From Ostreococcus mediterraneus (lineage: Eukaryota; Chlorophyta; Mamiellophyceae; Mamiellales; Bathycoccaceae), in contig WMKK01000007.1 in NCBI GenBank assembly GCA_012295225.1, forward strand, positions 1-64,000: 64,000 bases of DNA. The letters run 5' to 3'. Made by a program: the position numbers and the translations under genes. Numbering within the stretch: position 1 is the stretch's first letter; each line of letters begins with the position of its first letter. The notes below the pieces were generated by a model that made no database searches, was not told the DNA's origin, and saw only the letters and a program-made list of their open reading frames with translations. Positions 11,755 to 20,570 of the stretch are shown here, in pieces.

Positions 11755-12997
11755 TTACGCCACTGTTACCTTGGACGACGCACTGAAACGCTCTCGCGCA
11801 GCTTGGAATAAACCAGCGGCAGCCTTATTCAGTGGATTGTTGCGGAGCGCGTGCTTGTTCTTTCCAAGACGCGCAAAAGTTTGCGCGATGGGGTTTGCGT
11901 TGCGCGTGCTAAGGGATAATGACGCTGGGCCAGAACGGCGCGAACGGGAAGCGGGCTCCTCATCTTCGTCGTCCTCGTCCTCATCTTCGTCATCGTATTC
12001 GTCATATTCTTCGTCAACCGTGCGCAATTGCTGCGGCTCATCGCTGAGGAACTTGACCTCTCGCAACTTGGCGTCATCCTGACCCTCTGGGATATCGACG
12101 TTGTAATATCTCCACGCGCGCTCCCAAAGCTCACCAAATCGCATCATTTGACGGTACAACTTTGGTTGCTTCTGCTCCAAGTCTTCCGGCACGTCATACT
12201 GTTCACCCTTGTACCCAGGCATCTGCCATTCCGTGCCCTTTTCGTACACCACGGGGTGCTGATTCTCCGCCAGGTCCGGACGAATGCTGTTCTTCAAAAC
12301 CACCACTTCTCCATCCGGCTTGTTCGTGAACATGCGCGCGCGCTGAGCCGCCTCGACGGCGAGGAGCATGGCTTTTTCTTGTTCTTCCTGACCGCATCGA
12401 CCGGTGTACTCACCCAAGTATTGGTCATCTTTCCACTCTCCCACCTCCACGGCGCCAGACCCGTAGAGCTTGACGCCGCACCCGCTTTGGCTGTTGTTAT
12501 TCCATTCTCCAAAGTACGTGGAGTCATCCGACGTCCACGTGTACACCCCATGACCATGCATCATGCCTTCTGTGTATTGCCCCTCATATCGATCGCCATC
12601 GATGTACGTAAACACCCCGAGCTTCTCGCACTGCCCGTACTCAGAAACTAAACCCTCATACCTGCACGGTTGAAAGAAAACGCGCGCAAACACGCGCGAG
12701 ACGACGTCGTCAGTGCTCGTGTACGCGCGCACACGTTCGACGAATATTCCCTGCATTCATTCGTGCGATTCAACACCCATTCATACCGTCGCGCATGCAC
12801 CTCACGTGCGTGCATCATGTCGAAACCCTCTCACCGCGTGTCGCCATCAGCGCCCGCGCCATCGTCACCGTCGTCACCGTCGTCGTCGTCGTCGCCTCGC
12901 CTCGCCTCGCCTCGCACACGCACGTGGCGCCGTCTGAAAACACGATTGCATCCCAGGTGTAATCCTTTTGAAACTCTGGTGGTATCGACGTCGTCAT
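11755..12997 (-). CDS. MORN-repeat protein
   Basis: Exons 12924-12997 and 11755-12661 join to 326 aa. The 262-nt intron has donor GTGCGT, a CTGAC branch site near 12709-12713 and acceptor CAG. The join creates DGATYEGLV, completing the first MORN unit, which supports the model. Three to four MORN repeats follow (YEGLV..YGQCEKLGVFTY, YEGQYTEGMMHGHGVYTW, YFGEWNNNSQSGCGVKLY), then a conserved-looking region (TEWQMPGYKGEQYDVP, RFGELWERAWRYYN). The tail is acidic then serine-rich. MORN repeats often bind membranes or scaffold complexes; the specific role is unknown. Divergent start-to-start distance from the gene at 13127 is 129 bp. Confidence 0.8.
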
Positions 12998-13126
12998 CGC
13001 GCGCGTGCGTCGCCCACTGCGGGGTCGCGCACCAGCACCAGCACCCGTGGCACCGGCGTCCTAAACCCTCGGTGCTCCATCGTATCCTATACCCACGCGT
13101 GTGAGAGGCGTCAGCGGGTGACGACC

Positions 13127-14101
13127 ATGTTGGCGACGACGATCGACTGCGGGCAATGGTGTGATTGGACGCGAAGATGCGCGCGTCGTCGTCGTCGTCG
13201 CCACGCGCAGCACGGACCGTCGGCGGCGACGGCGGCGCGGACGACGACGCGCGCGACGCGGGGCGATGGCGCGGATGTGGTGGATGTGAAGGAGGTGGCG
13301 AAAGTGCTCTCACACGTCATTCACGCCAAGGCGATGGAGCCGGAGTATGTGATTTTGAAGCTTGGGTTATCCATGTCCAACGTTACGGATGGTAAGAAGG
13401 TCAAGGCGGAGGCGTCGGCGGCGAAAAGTATTGCTTGGGTGGTGGAACGTCGGCGCGGGGAGAAGGCGTCGTTGGATGCGTTTTGGGGCGGCGTGAATGC
13501 GGATGCCGTGCGAGCGTTGTTTCCAACGGTAACCCCGGGGGAAGACACGGCGAGGTTGTTACGCGCGCTGTATTTTAAAGCCGAGCGTGCGGATTTGAGC
13601 CCGAGTATTGGTGGATTAGCGTCTTCAATGTTACTCGAGCGCTTGATGAGAGACGCCGGGCGTCAACTCACGTACAGATCTAAACACATTCGCGTCGTGC
13701 GCGCGCTTAACGCGCCTCGTCCGTTGATAGGAGAATTATTTGCCAATCCTGAAGTTATATATCACGAAGAGAAAGGACCGGACTCGAAGCGGCCGTTGTT
13801 GCCACACGAACTTAGCGAAGACATTGCAAAGAAACTCGGCACTCGCGCCGCGTTTCATTCGACGTGCGTCGCTCAACTTGACGATGATTCATGGATTGAG
13901 ATAGATATCGCCGGACCGGCATTAGATAATTATGAATTCAGTGACGACGGTGCGGTACCAATGTGCGTTGATCCCATCGCGCCTGAGAAGCTCGTCGGCT
14001 GGACGTCATCCGTCGCGGATGCCGCGGCCAAGGCGGATGCACTGGACGTCGAGCGCGCGAGACTCTGGGCGGACACAGCGTTTGGACTATTAGATTTGTA
14101 A
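13127..14101 (+). CDS. Uncharacterised protein, probable organelle targeting peptide
   Basis: The ATG at 13127 gives 324 aa. The N-terminus (about 45 residues) is rich in arginine, alanine and threonine with no acidic residues, like an organelle transit peptide. After it comes a mixed alpha/beta region (VDVKEVAKVLSHVI, EYVILKLGLSM) and a C-terminal part with ELFANPEVIYHEE and DSWIEIDIAGPALDNYEF. I do not recognise the family. Codon use and composition match neighbouring genes, and the frame is open over the whole length, so it is probably real. Confidence 0.7.
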   Translation: MLATTIDCGQWCDWTRRCARRRRRRHAQHGPSAATAARTTTRATRGDGADVVDVKEVAKVLSHVIHAKAMEPEYVILKLGLSMSNVTDGKKVKAEASAAKSIAWVVERRRGEKASLDAFWGGVNADAVRALFPTVTPGEDTARLLRALYFKAERADLSPSIGGLASSMLLERLMRDAGRQLTYRSKHIRVVRALNAPRPLIGELFANPEVIYHEEKGPDSKRPLLPHELSEDIAKKLGTRAAFHSTCVAQLDDDSWIEIDIAGPALDNYEFSDDGAVPMCVDPIAPEKLVGWTSSVADAAAKADALDVERARLWADTAFGLLDL

Positions 14102-14146
14102 CTATAACAACCGTGCGATTCTAAACATATGCATGCTAATGTGAAA

Positions 14147-16375
14147 CTAAGATGGTGGTGGCGGCATTGGTGGAGGCGCAGGGGGCGCTACGCCGGGAAG
14201 GACGGCGATGTCCTCTGGCGCGACGACGCCCGGCGCGACGACGTTTGACATCATCGGGGGTATGGCAGGTATTGGCGGAGCGCCGTCTTCATCCGGTGGC
14301 GGCGGTGGCGCCTCGTCGGGATTGCCTAGCTCGACTCCGAGTTGACCGCCTGCATACATCCCCGAACCCGAACCGTACATGTCGGCGCCCGCGTACGCTG
14401 CAGCGCCGCCGTAATACGCCGCAACATCAGGAGCAAAGCCCATCATCGATGCCGCGTAATCCGTCGGCATCGCGCCATACATGACTGGTGGGAACGCACC
14501 GTATGGTGCGACACCAGGTTGGGGCATAGCAAAGCCAGATGCGCTTGGATACATCGCTCCCGGCGCCGCGTTGTCATTCTTCTGGCCAGCGATGCGTACC
14601 ACAAATGGTTTCATGCCTCCTTCAAAGTATTGACCGCTCAGCGCTGCCATTGCGGCTTGTGCATGCGATGGGTCCATCATTTGCACAAAACCATAACCTT
14701 TCGGCATTTGAGTATTGTGGTCACGAATAATCTTTGTGCGCTGAACCAATCCGTACGGCGAAAAGAGCTCCCTCAAGTGCTCATCCGTCATCGAGTCTGG
14801 GATGCCCGAAACGTACAGGTTTGCGTCTTCGTTGAACGTGTTATTCTCGCGACGCTCTTCACGTGGTGCACTTTTCACTCGAACTTCCATTGTCCTGTCT
14901 TCAAAAGCCCCGCCATTCATTGCGTCTTGCGCCGCCGCCGCCTCCTTTGGACTCGAAAACGTTATAAACGCAAAGCCTTTACATGAATACCCTTGCGCTT
15001 GATCTGGTATGCATGCCACCGATTCAATTGTACCAAATGGCTTAAAGATTTCCTCCAAAGCTTCTGAAGTCGCCGTTGGTGGTAATCTTCCAACGTAAAT
15101 TTTGCAGTCATCATTCTCGTCGTCGTTGCGTCTCGCCGCTTTTCCTGACACGCCGAGCTCGGATAAAAAGTCACTGTACGCGGTATCTAAAGTCCCACCA
15201 GTGCCTGGACCGTGCAGCGCTTCAATGTCCTTTTTGTACGTGGCCGCTACGGCTTTTTTCAATGTTTCTGGAAGTTGATAAATTCCACCAGACGCCATTT
15301 CTTCATCGAGACGCTTTTGCATAGCCTCGATGGATGTCTCATCACGCAACGTACCATTCATAAGCGCTAACTCTCGCAACTGCGTTCGCTTGTGTTCATT
15401 CATGTCTTCATCGACAGGAATGAGCAGCTTTTTAATAATCGCTGTCGCTTTATCCACATCTTCCTGCACGTCGCCTTCAATGTACACGTGTAGCGGTTCG
15501 TCGTCCCGTTCGTTGTGGCGATCAGCCGCAGCTGTACCACCTCTCGCGCTACCTTTGCCGCGAATAACGATTTTGGTGTTCGTATCTCGTTGCATTTGCT
15601 TCTGCGTCGACCCCCGCGGGCCGATGATTAATCCGAAGAAATTGTATCCAGGATACTCATCCACCGGGATGGGCAACTTGGAAAAACGCTTGTTTGGCTT
15701 GTAGTCTGGTGGAGGTCGGAACGTCGGACACTTGCGACAAATGTCTTCTAAAATTTGCATTCGACGCGTTTGAAACTTTTCGCGCTCGACGATTTCGCGA
15801 GTATTCACCCGTACACCGTTCGCGTCGTACACCGGAGCTGGCTCTGGCGAGCGCTCGCGCGCTGGTCGGTCGTCGTACGGCAAACCTGCAATGAGCCGGC
15901 GATTTAACTGAGCCAACTCTCGGAACATAAAATGCACTTCTGGAGTGGCGTCAGCCGGTGCGCTGTGCTCGGCTAACAACGACGTGGGCAATTGAACGAA
16001 TATTCCGGTACCAACAACCATGCCATTGATGGGCATTTGCGTCAACGCCGTCGCCGTCGCGGCAGCTCGCGCCACCATCGCTGGCTGGTCCACGGCAACC
16101 AACGCTCCAGCGTTACTACCATTAGTATCATCTTCACCATTCGTCTCCCATCGGCTTCTTCTGCGTTTCTTCTTCTCAGCAGAGTCCACGTTTTCAACAG
16201 GAGGCTGCGTCGACGCGGGCGCGGCGGCGACAACTGCCTGGCTCGCTTGTGCTGCGTCTCGAGCGTTATCATCGGCGTCGGTGCTCGGCCCCCAACGCGA
16301 GCGGCGACGTTTCTTCTCGGACGACGCGTCCGCACTCGTGGTCTCGCCCGGCATCGCGCGCTCGTCACCAGACAT
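14147..16375 (-). CDS. SF1: Branch-point binding protein SF1/BBP with two RRMs, no zinc knuckle
   Basis: The 742-aa protein starts with two KRRRSRW motifs (about residues 19 and 68) that look like U2AF-ligand motifs. An SF1 helix-hairpin region follows (HFMFRELAQLNRRLI, PPPDYKPNKRFSKLPIP). The KH-QUA2 branch-point domain comes next (about 235-350; NFFGLIIGPRGSTQKQM and NEHKRTQLRELALMNGTLRD). The CCHC zinc knuckles expected next are absent. A YSDFLSELG segment leads to RRM1 (about 423-505) and RRM2 (about 517-600). The tail is rich in proline, glycine and methionine. Plant SF1 has one RRM, so the second RRM and missing knuckles are notable. The protein recognises intron branch points in the early spliceosome. 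Confidence 0.9.
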   Translation of the reverse strand: MSGDERAMPGETTSADASSEKKRRRSRWGPSTDADDNARDAAQASQAVVAAAPASTQPPVENVDSAEKKKRRRSRWETNGEDDTNGSNAGALVAVDQPAMVARAAATATALTQMPINGMVVGTGIFVQLPTSLLAEHSAPADATPEVHFMFRELAQLNRRLIAGLPYDDRPARERSPEPAPVYDANGVRVNTREIVEREKFQTRRMQILEDICRKCPTFRPPPDYKPNKRFSKLPIPVDEYPGYNFFGLIIGPRGSTQKQMQRDTNTKIVIRGKGSARGGTAAADRHNERDDEPLHVYIEGDVQEDVDKATAIIKKLLIPVDEDMNEHKRTQLRELALMNGTLRDETSIEAMQKRLDEEMASGGIYQLPETLKKAVAATYKKDIEALHGPGTGGTLDTAYSDFLSELGVSGKAARRNDDENDDCKIYVGRLPPTATSEALEEIFKPFGTIESVACIPDQAQGYSCKGFAFITFSSPKEAAAAQDAMNGGAFEDRTMEVRVKSAPREERRENNTFNEDANLYVSGIPDSMTDEHLRELFSPYGLVQRTKIIRDHNTQMPKGYGFVQMMDPSHAQAAMAALSGQYFEGGMKPFVVRIAGQKNDNAAPGAMYPSASGFAMPQPGVAPYGAFPPVMYGAMPTDYAASMMGFAPDVAAYYGGAAAYAGADMYGSGSGMYAGGQLGVELGNPDEAPPPPPDEDGAPPIPAIPPMMSNVVAPGVVAPEDIAVLPGVAPPAPPPMPPPPS

Positions 16376-16686
16376 GGCAAAGATCTCTGCGCGCGCCTCT
16401 CACCGCTCGCAAAGATCAAACCAAAGTTTGCTCGGCGGGTTCGCACCGATCGATGATTGTCAAGCGGCTGGACTAAATCAAGTCGGTATATCGAAGACGA
16501 ACGGGTTACTCGTTCGCGTCAAAGCCCGGCGTTGGCGCTGGATGTTTGCGGGCAGGCGCGCCGCGATGTGCAGTCCCGTCTTGAGCGCGACAACGTTGTT
16601 GTACCCGGACAAAATATTATATTACAGAGACGATTTTACTAAACAAAAGGCGTGGCGGAATCTCGTTCGTCGTTCGAAACGTACGT
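16376..16686. other. Intergenic stretch, nothing recognised
   Basis: This 311-bp stretch lies upstream of the SF1 gene and downstream of the FAd gene, both on the minus strand. It should contain the SF1 promoter and the FAd 3' end. I see no RNA gene or repeat in it. Confidence 0.5.
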
Positions 16687-17501
16687 TTACACTTCTTCCT
16701 TCTTCACCTCGTCCTCGATCGCCTTCAACTCGGCGAGTTCATTTTGAATCGCTTCCAAATCAACCTCCGCCGTCAACTTGGCCAACGCAGCCTTGTCCAT
16801 CATTTTGACCCCAGCCGCTTCGGTCAACTTGGTAACCTTTTGCCCATACGTCGCCATACCTTGCGCGTTGGATTGCACGAGCGGACCACCTAAAGACTTC
16901 TCCGTCTCATCGAGCGCTTGCATCATAAGTCTCAACACGTCTTCGCCTTGATCCTTCAAACCGAGCGTGTGACGCAAGTTGGACGCGTACTCTAAGAATC
17001 CACGCACGGTTTTCGCCTCGGCGAACGCGCTATCCAACGTGTCCGTGATGCGTTCACCCGGCGAAGCGATTTGTAACTAGAGAACACGCAAAATACACGG
17101 CAGAGTCAGTACGCGAAGATCGCGCAATCAATCGCAAAGAGGGTTTGCCCACACACATCACGTGACATCATCGCGTCCCATCAGCGCGCCTTTGCGCGTC
17201 TACGGCGCGCGCGTGCGACGCTGACCAACCCATCGCGCGCGCACAACACACGCACCTCTTTTAAAATCGCCAACTTCTTCGCCGCGTACGCCTTCACCGC
17301 GGTCGCATCTCCACCGATCGGCGGCGTCAACGTCTTCGTCTTCTCCAACAGCGCTCGAAATTTCTGCTGCTGCTCCACGAAGACGCGCTGCACGACGTCG
17401 TGCGACTGCGCCTTGGCGGCGCCCGCGGCGGCGTATGTGCGTCGTAATGCGTTGACGCGTTCCATCGCGCGCATTCGCGTCGTCGAGCCAAACATCATCA
17501 T
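16687..17501 (-). CDS. Mitochondrial ATP synthase FAd (plant 24-kDa/MGP1-like) subunit
   Basis: Exons 17256-17501 and 16687-17076 join in phase 0 to 211 aa. The 179-nt intron has donor GTGCGT, branch site CTGAC at 17105-17109 and acceptor TAG. The first 25 residues are a basic/alanine-rich mitochondrial presequence. The body resembles the plant FAd subunit as I recall it. Shared features are the spacing of KTVRGFLEYASNLRHTLGL, MMQALDETEKSL..PLVQSNAQGMA and the helical tail EVDLEAIQNELAELKAIE. Its N-terminal part (VVQRVFVEQQQKFR) also recalls coupling factor 6, a stator component. A role in the F1Fo peripheral stalk is therefore likely. Identification is from memory of the family pattern, not alignment. 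MMM at the start leaves the exact ATG open. Confidence 0.68.
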
Positions 17502-17644
17502 CGTCGTCGTCGGTTCGTTGTGCGCGGCGCGGTGTGTCGATCGCGCGTGGGGTTCACCATCAATCAATGGTGTGCGTAGTATTAGACACCGCGCCGCGGC
17601 TACGAGGACTATGTGCTATAGTGATGATGATGCGTATACGTGCA

Positions 17645-18655
17645 TCATGAAGACGATCGAGGACGACGACGATGTGAGACGTTGGTGCATTCCTTCAACG
17701 CCACCGCCGCGACGGCGCCGTGTTCGACGCGCGCGTCGTGAGTCTTGACGCGTTTGCGCGGCGCCGGGTGCTCGGCGGTACCCGTGTCGAGGCGAACGAT
17801 GCCGCGCGAATGAAACCATTCTGCGCCGTACCATTGCGTGAGTTGCTCGTCTTTCTTCACCGCACGACAGAGCATGAATTCACGGCCGACGATGGTGCCT
17901 TTGGGGCATCGAGTGTCGCCGAAACACACGTTTGTCGAGCGATTATTCACCACTTCGTTGGGACCCGGATTTGACATGAATTGCAACTGACTCGAGACAC
18001 CGCACGGCGTCGGGTCGATGACGCCGCCACCGCTTCGGAAATTCATGGCGTGATCGCGTCCAGCTCGCCCACACTCGCGCCAAGACTTACGCTCGCCCCA
18101 ATACACGGTTTTGTACCCTCGCGGTACGTCTCGAGTGGCCACTAAAATCTTCCCATCGAGCGTCGGGTGCGCGACGATTTTAAACGCCTCGTCGCCTCGC
18201 GCGCGATGCGTCGCGCAATACGGAAGACTCGACCCAGGTTCGCTTCGCTCGCCGCACACCTCACCACTCACGCGCGTGGCCCAACAATACTCTCTCGTTC
18301 GCGCTTGTGCACCATTCAATCTCGTCGGTATCTTCGTCGTCTGCGTCGTCGTCTGCGTCTTCTTTTGTGTCTTCTTTTGTGTCTTTGTCCGTGCCAGCAT
18401 CATCCTTCGCGCGCCAGCTCTGCGATCGTCGTCGTCGTCGTCGTCGCCGCGACCACCACCCATGACCGTCGTCGCGTCGTGCGTGCGTCCTCCGTGCTCG
18501 TCGTCCTTCTCCAACGCCATCACCATTCGATGGTTGTACGATTCTATTCCACCACGCGCCGCGCGCCGCGCGTCGTCGTCCGTCGTCCGTCGTCCGTCGT
18601 CCGTCGTCCGTCGTCTGACGTCCGTCGTCTGACGTCCGTCGTCGTGTTTCAACAT
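17645..18655 (-). CDS. SET-domain-like protein
   Basis: The open frame gives 336 aa from an ATG at 18655, but its first 85 codons run through a (CCGTCGT)n-type microsatellite and are doubtful. ATGs at 18526, 18403 and 18400 are alternatives; 18403 gives 252 aa. A cysteine-containing segment (EYCWATRVSGEVC...SLPYCATH) precedes a SET-like region. That region has GKILVATRDVPRGY near its start, a long QFMSNPGPNEVVNN..NVCF core and a C-terminal KKDEQLTQWYGAEWF, resembling the SET C-flank E-L-x-x-x-Y-G. Such proteins methylate lysines in histones or other proteins. The NHSC motif is degenerate (SNPGPN), so activity is uncertain. The tail after about residue 290 is basic and probably disordered. Confidence 0.62.
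   Translation of the reverse strand: MLKHDDGRQTTDVRRRTTDDGRRTTDDDARRAARGGIESYNHRMVMALEKDDEHGGRTHDATTVMGGGRGDDDDDDDRRAGARRMMLARTKTQKKTQKKTQTTTQTTKIPTRLNGAQARTREYCWATRVSGEVCGERSEPGSSLPYCATHRARGDEAFKIVAHPTLDGKILVATRDVPRGYKTVYWGERKSWRECGRAGRDHAMNFRSGGGVIDPTPCGVSSQLQFMSNPGPNEVVNNRSTNVCFGDTRCPKGTIVGREFMLCRAVKKDEQLTQWYGAEWFHSRGIVRLDTGTAEHPAPRKRVKTHDARVEHGAVAAVALKECTNVSHRRRPRSSS
18574..18645. repeat. CCGTCGT-type microsatellite
   Basis: Head-to-tail CCGTCGT units with CTGACGT variants cover the 5' end of the SET-like gene. They keep reading frames open on both strands, which makes the start codon of that gene uncertain. Confidence 0.8.
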
Positions 18656-18808
18656 TCAACGCGCCAGTGCGCGACGACTGTCGTCACACGCGCGGTGTTC
18701 ATCCACGCACGCGGTGGACGACGACGACGACGACGACGCGCGCGACGCACGCCGCACACCGCGACGTTCGACGACGTTCGAGGACGTTTGACGTTCGACG
18801 CGCGCGCG

Positions 18809-20389
18809 ATGGGACGTCGAGGCGGTGCGGCGCTGCTGGCGACCGCGGTGCGGCGCGCGCGGTGCGTCGTCGTCGGTGATGGTGGTGGTGGTGGTGCGCG
18901 CGCGCGCGCGTGGTGCGCCGAGGTCGGTGGGTTCGCGCCGCGCGCGCGCGTGATGTCGTTCGCGACGACGACGTCCGCGACGACGACGTCCGCGACGACG
19001 ACGACGACCGAGGCGGCGGTCGCGCGTGATGTTGGCGGGAAAAATCAGACGACGAGTAACGCCGCGTCGGAGAAGACGACGACGACGACGACGACGGCGG
19101 CGAAGAGTGCGCACATCACGCGCGCGGGTGCGAGGTCTGAGCGCCGCGGTCACGATGACGCGTCGTTTCGCGTGCGTAAATCCGTGGACGCGACGACGGA
19201 TGTGGAATGGGAAGGGCAGACGTTCACCGGGTCGCGTTTGGAGTACGCGGGCGTGGAGGTTCGCGGTAAGTTGCGTTGGCCGATTCCTTTACACGCGTTG
19301 ACGCAAATTAACCCTGAGCTGAAGGAGCTGTTGGAAGTGACGAAGACGAATATTGGGGACGAAGAGCGCATGTCGGGTTTGTTGAGCGTGTTGAACGACG
19401 GCTCGGGCGCGGATGCGGATGGGCGCGTCGTGGCCAAGAGTGCGTCGCCGAGCGATGCGCTCGTGCCGGGGATGGAAGAATTTCGTGATTTTCTTGAGAA
19501 ATCGAATTGGCGCGCAAACGCACAGCGAGTGGAGAAGGCAAAAAGCGTTCGGGAGTATTTGTCGTCCGAGGCGAGAAAGACGACGGCGTTGAAGATGAAC
19601 ACCGCCACGACGCCATTGTCAAAGACTTTGCTCGGTAAAATCAAAGTCGCGGAGTTGAGACAGGCGGCGGCGGATTTAGATTTAGGGCAAGTCATGATGG
19701 GGGTTTCAAAAAAGGCTCACATCACGGCATATTTGTTGGCTTTTTACGAGTACATGTTTGGCTCGGTGGATTTGGCACAGCTCAACAACAAAGGCGTGCG
19801 CATGTCGGACGCGTCGCAAATCAGCGCGCACATCATGGAGGATGCCCAGCGCGAGATGAAAAATTCATCGTCATCGCAAAAGTCCATCTACAATGATGAC
19901 GTCAAGACTCGTGCGCTCGAGCACGAGACGTCTCCAGACCGAATGAACTACGTCAAGGCGTTTCACGCCGACGAACTCGTGGATTTACTCGTTCGTGCCC
20001 GTGGCATTGATGTCATGGCGATCAACGTGCGCGACCAATGCACGTGGACGGATCATTTAATCATCGCCACCGCCCGCAGTTTCCATCATTTAAAGGCGCT
20101 CGCCGGGGCTGTGCTGCACGCGGTGAAAGCGCGTACCGAGTACGTCGCCGGTGGAAAGCTTCAACCCATCATCGAGGGCGCACAAAATGGTGGAGACAGA
20201 CATTGGATGGCTGTCGACTGTGGATCGTGCATGGTGCACATATTTTCCCCCGAAGGTCGCGCGTTGTACAACTTGGAGGAGCTGTGGGCGGATGGCACCG
20301 AGACCAAACACAACGGCCCAGACGCGCTCTCGCTCGACACCATCACCGTACAGGATGAAGACTTGGACACGCACACCACGACGGCGTGA
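18809..20389 (+). CDS. Organellar RsfS/Iojap-like ribosome-silencing factor with long N-terminal extension
   Basis: The ATG at 18809 gives 526 aa. An upstream open extension reads through the SET gene's complement and is rejected. Residues 1-100 are Arg/Ala then Thr/Ser-rich, an organelle-targeting style. The middle (about 120-340) has no domain I recognise, though it contains KVAELRQAAADLDLG. The C-terminal 130 residues match the RsfS/Iojap fold: ADELVDLLVRARGIDVMAINVRDQCTWTDHLII, the ATARSFHHLKALAGAV helix, DRHWMAVDCGSCMVHIFSPEGRALYNLEELW. Bacterial RsfS binds uL14 and blocks subunit joining; plant Iojap is needed in plastids. The long middle region is unusual compared with the roughly 100-aa bacterial protein. 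Confidence 0.87.
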   Translation: MGRRGGAALLATAVRRARCVVVGDGGGGGARARAWCAEVGGFAPRARVMSFATTTSATTTSATTTTTEAAVARDVGGKNQTTSNAASEKTTTTTTTAAKSAHITRAGARSERRGHDDASFRVRKSVDATTDVEWEGQTFTGSRLEYAGVEVRGKLRWPIPLHALTQINPELKELLEVTKTNIGDEERMSGLLSVLNDGSGADADGRVVAKSASPSDALVPGMEEFRDFLEKSNWRANAQRVEKAKSVREYLSSEARKTTALKMNTATTPLSKTLLGKIKVAELRQAAADLDLGQVMMGVSKKAHITAYLLAFYEYMFGSVDLAQLNNKGVRMSDASQISAHIMEDAQREMKNSSSSQKSIYNDDVKTRALEHETSPDRMNYVKAFHADELVDLLVRARGIDVMAINVRDQCTWTDHLIIATARSFHHLKALAGAVLHAVKARTEYVAGGKLQPIIEGAQNGGDRHWMAVDCGSCMVHIFSPEGRALYNLEELWADGTETKHNGPDALSLDTITVQDEDLDTHTTTA

Positions 20390-20570
20390 GCGTCATATTA
20401 ATATCTAGCCCACCGCTCGAGCGAGAGTTGTAACAACACGCAGTACAGTACCATCCGCAATTCGAAACCAGCTGCGCCCGAGTCGCGCGCCCGCGCGCGC
20501 TAGGGTTCAGATTCGACAGCCTGAAGGATTTTGAAAACGTCCCCGCGCGTCACTTCGCGCGCCCGCCGCG

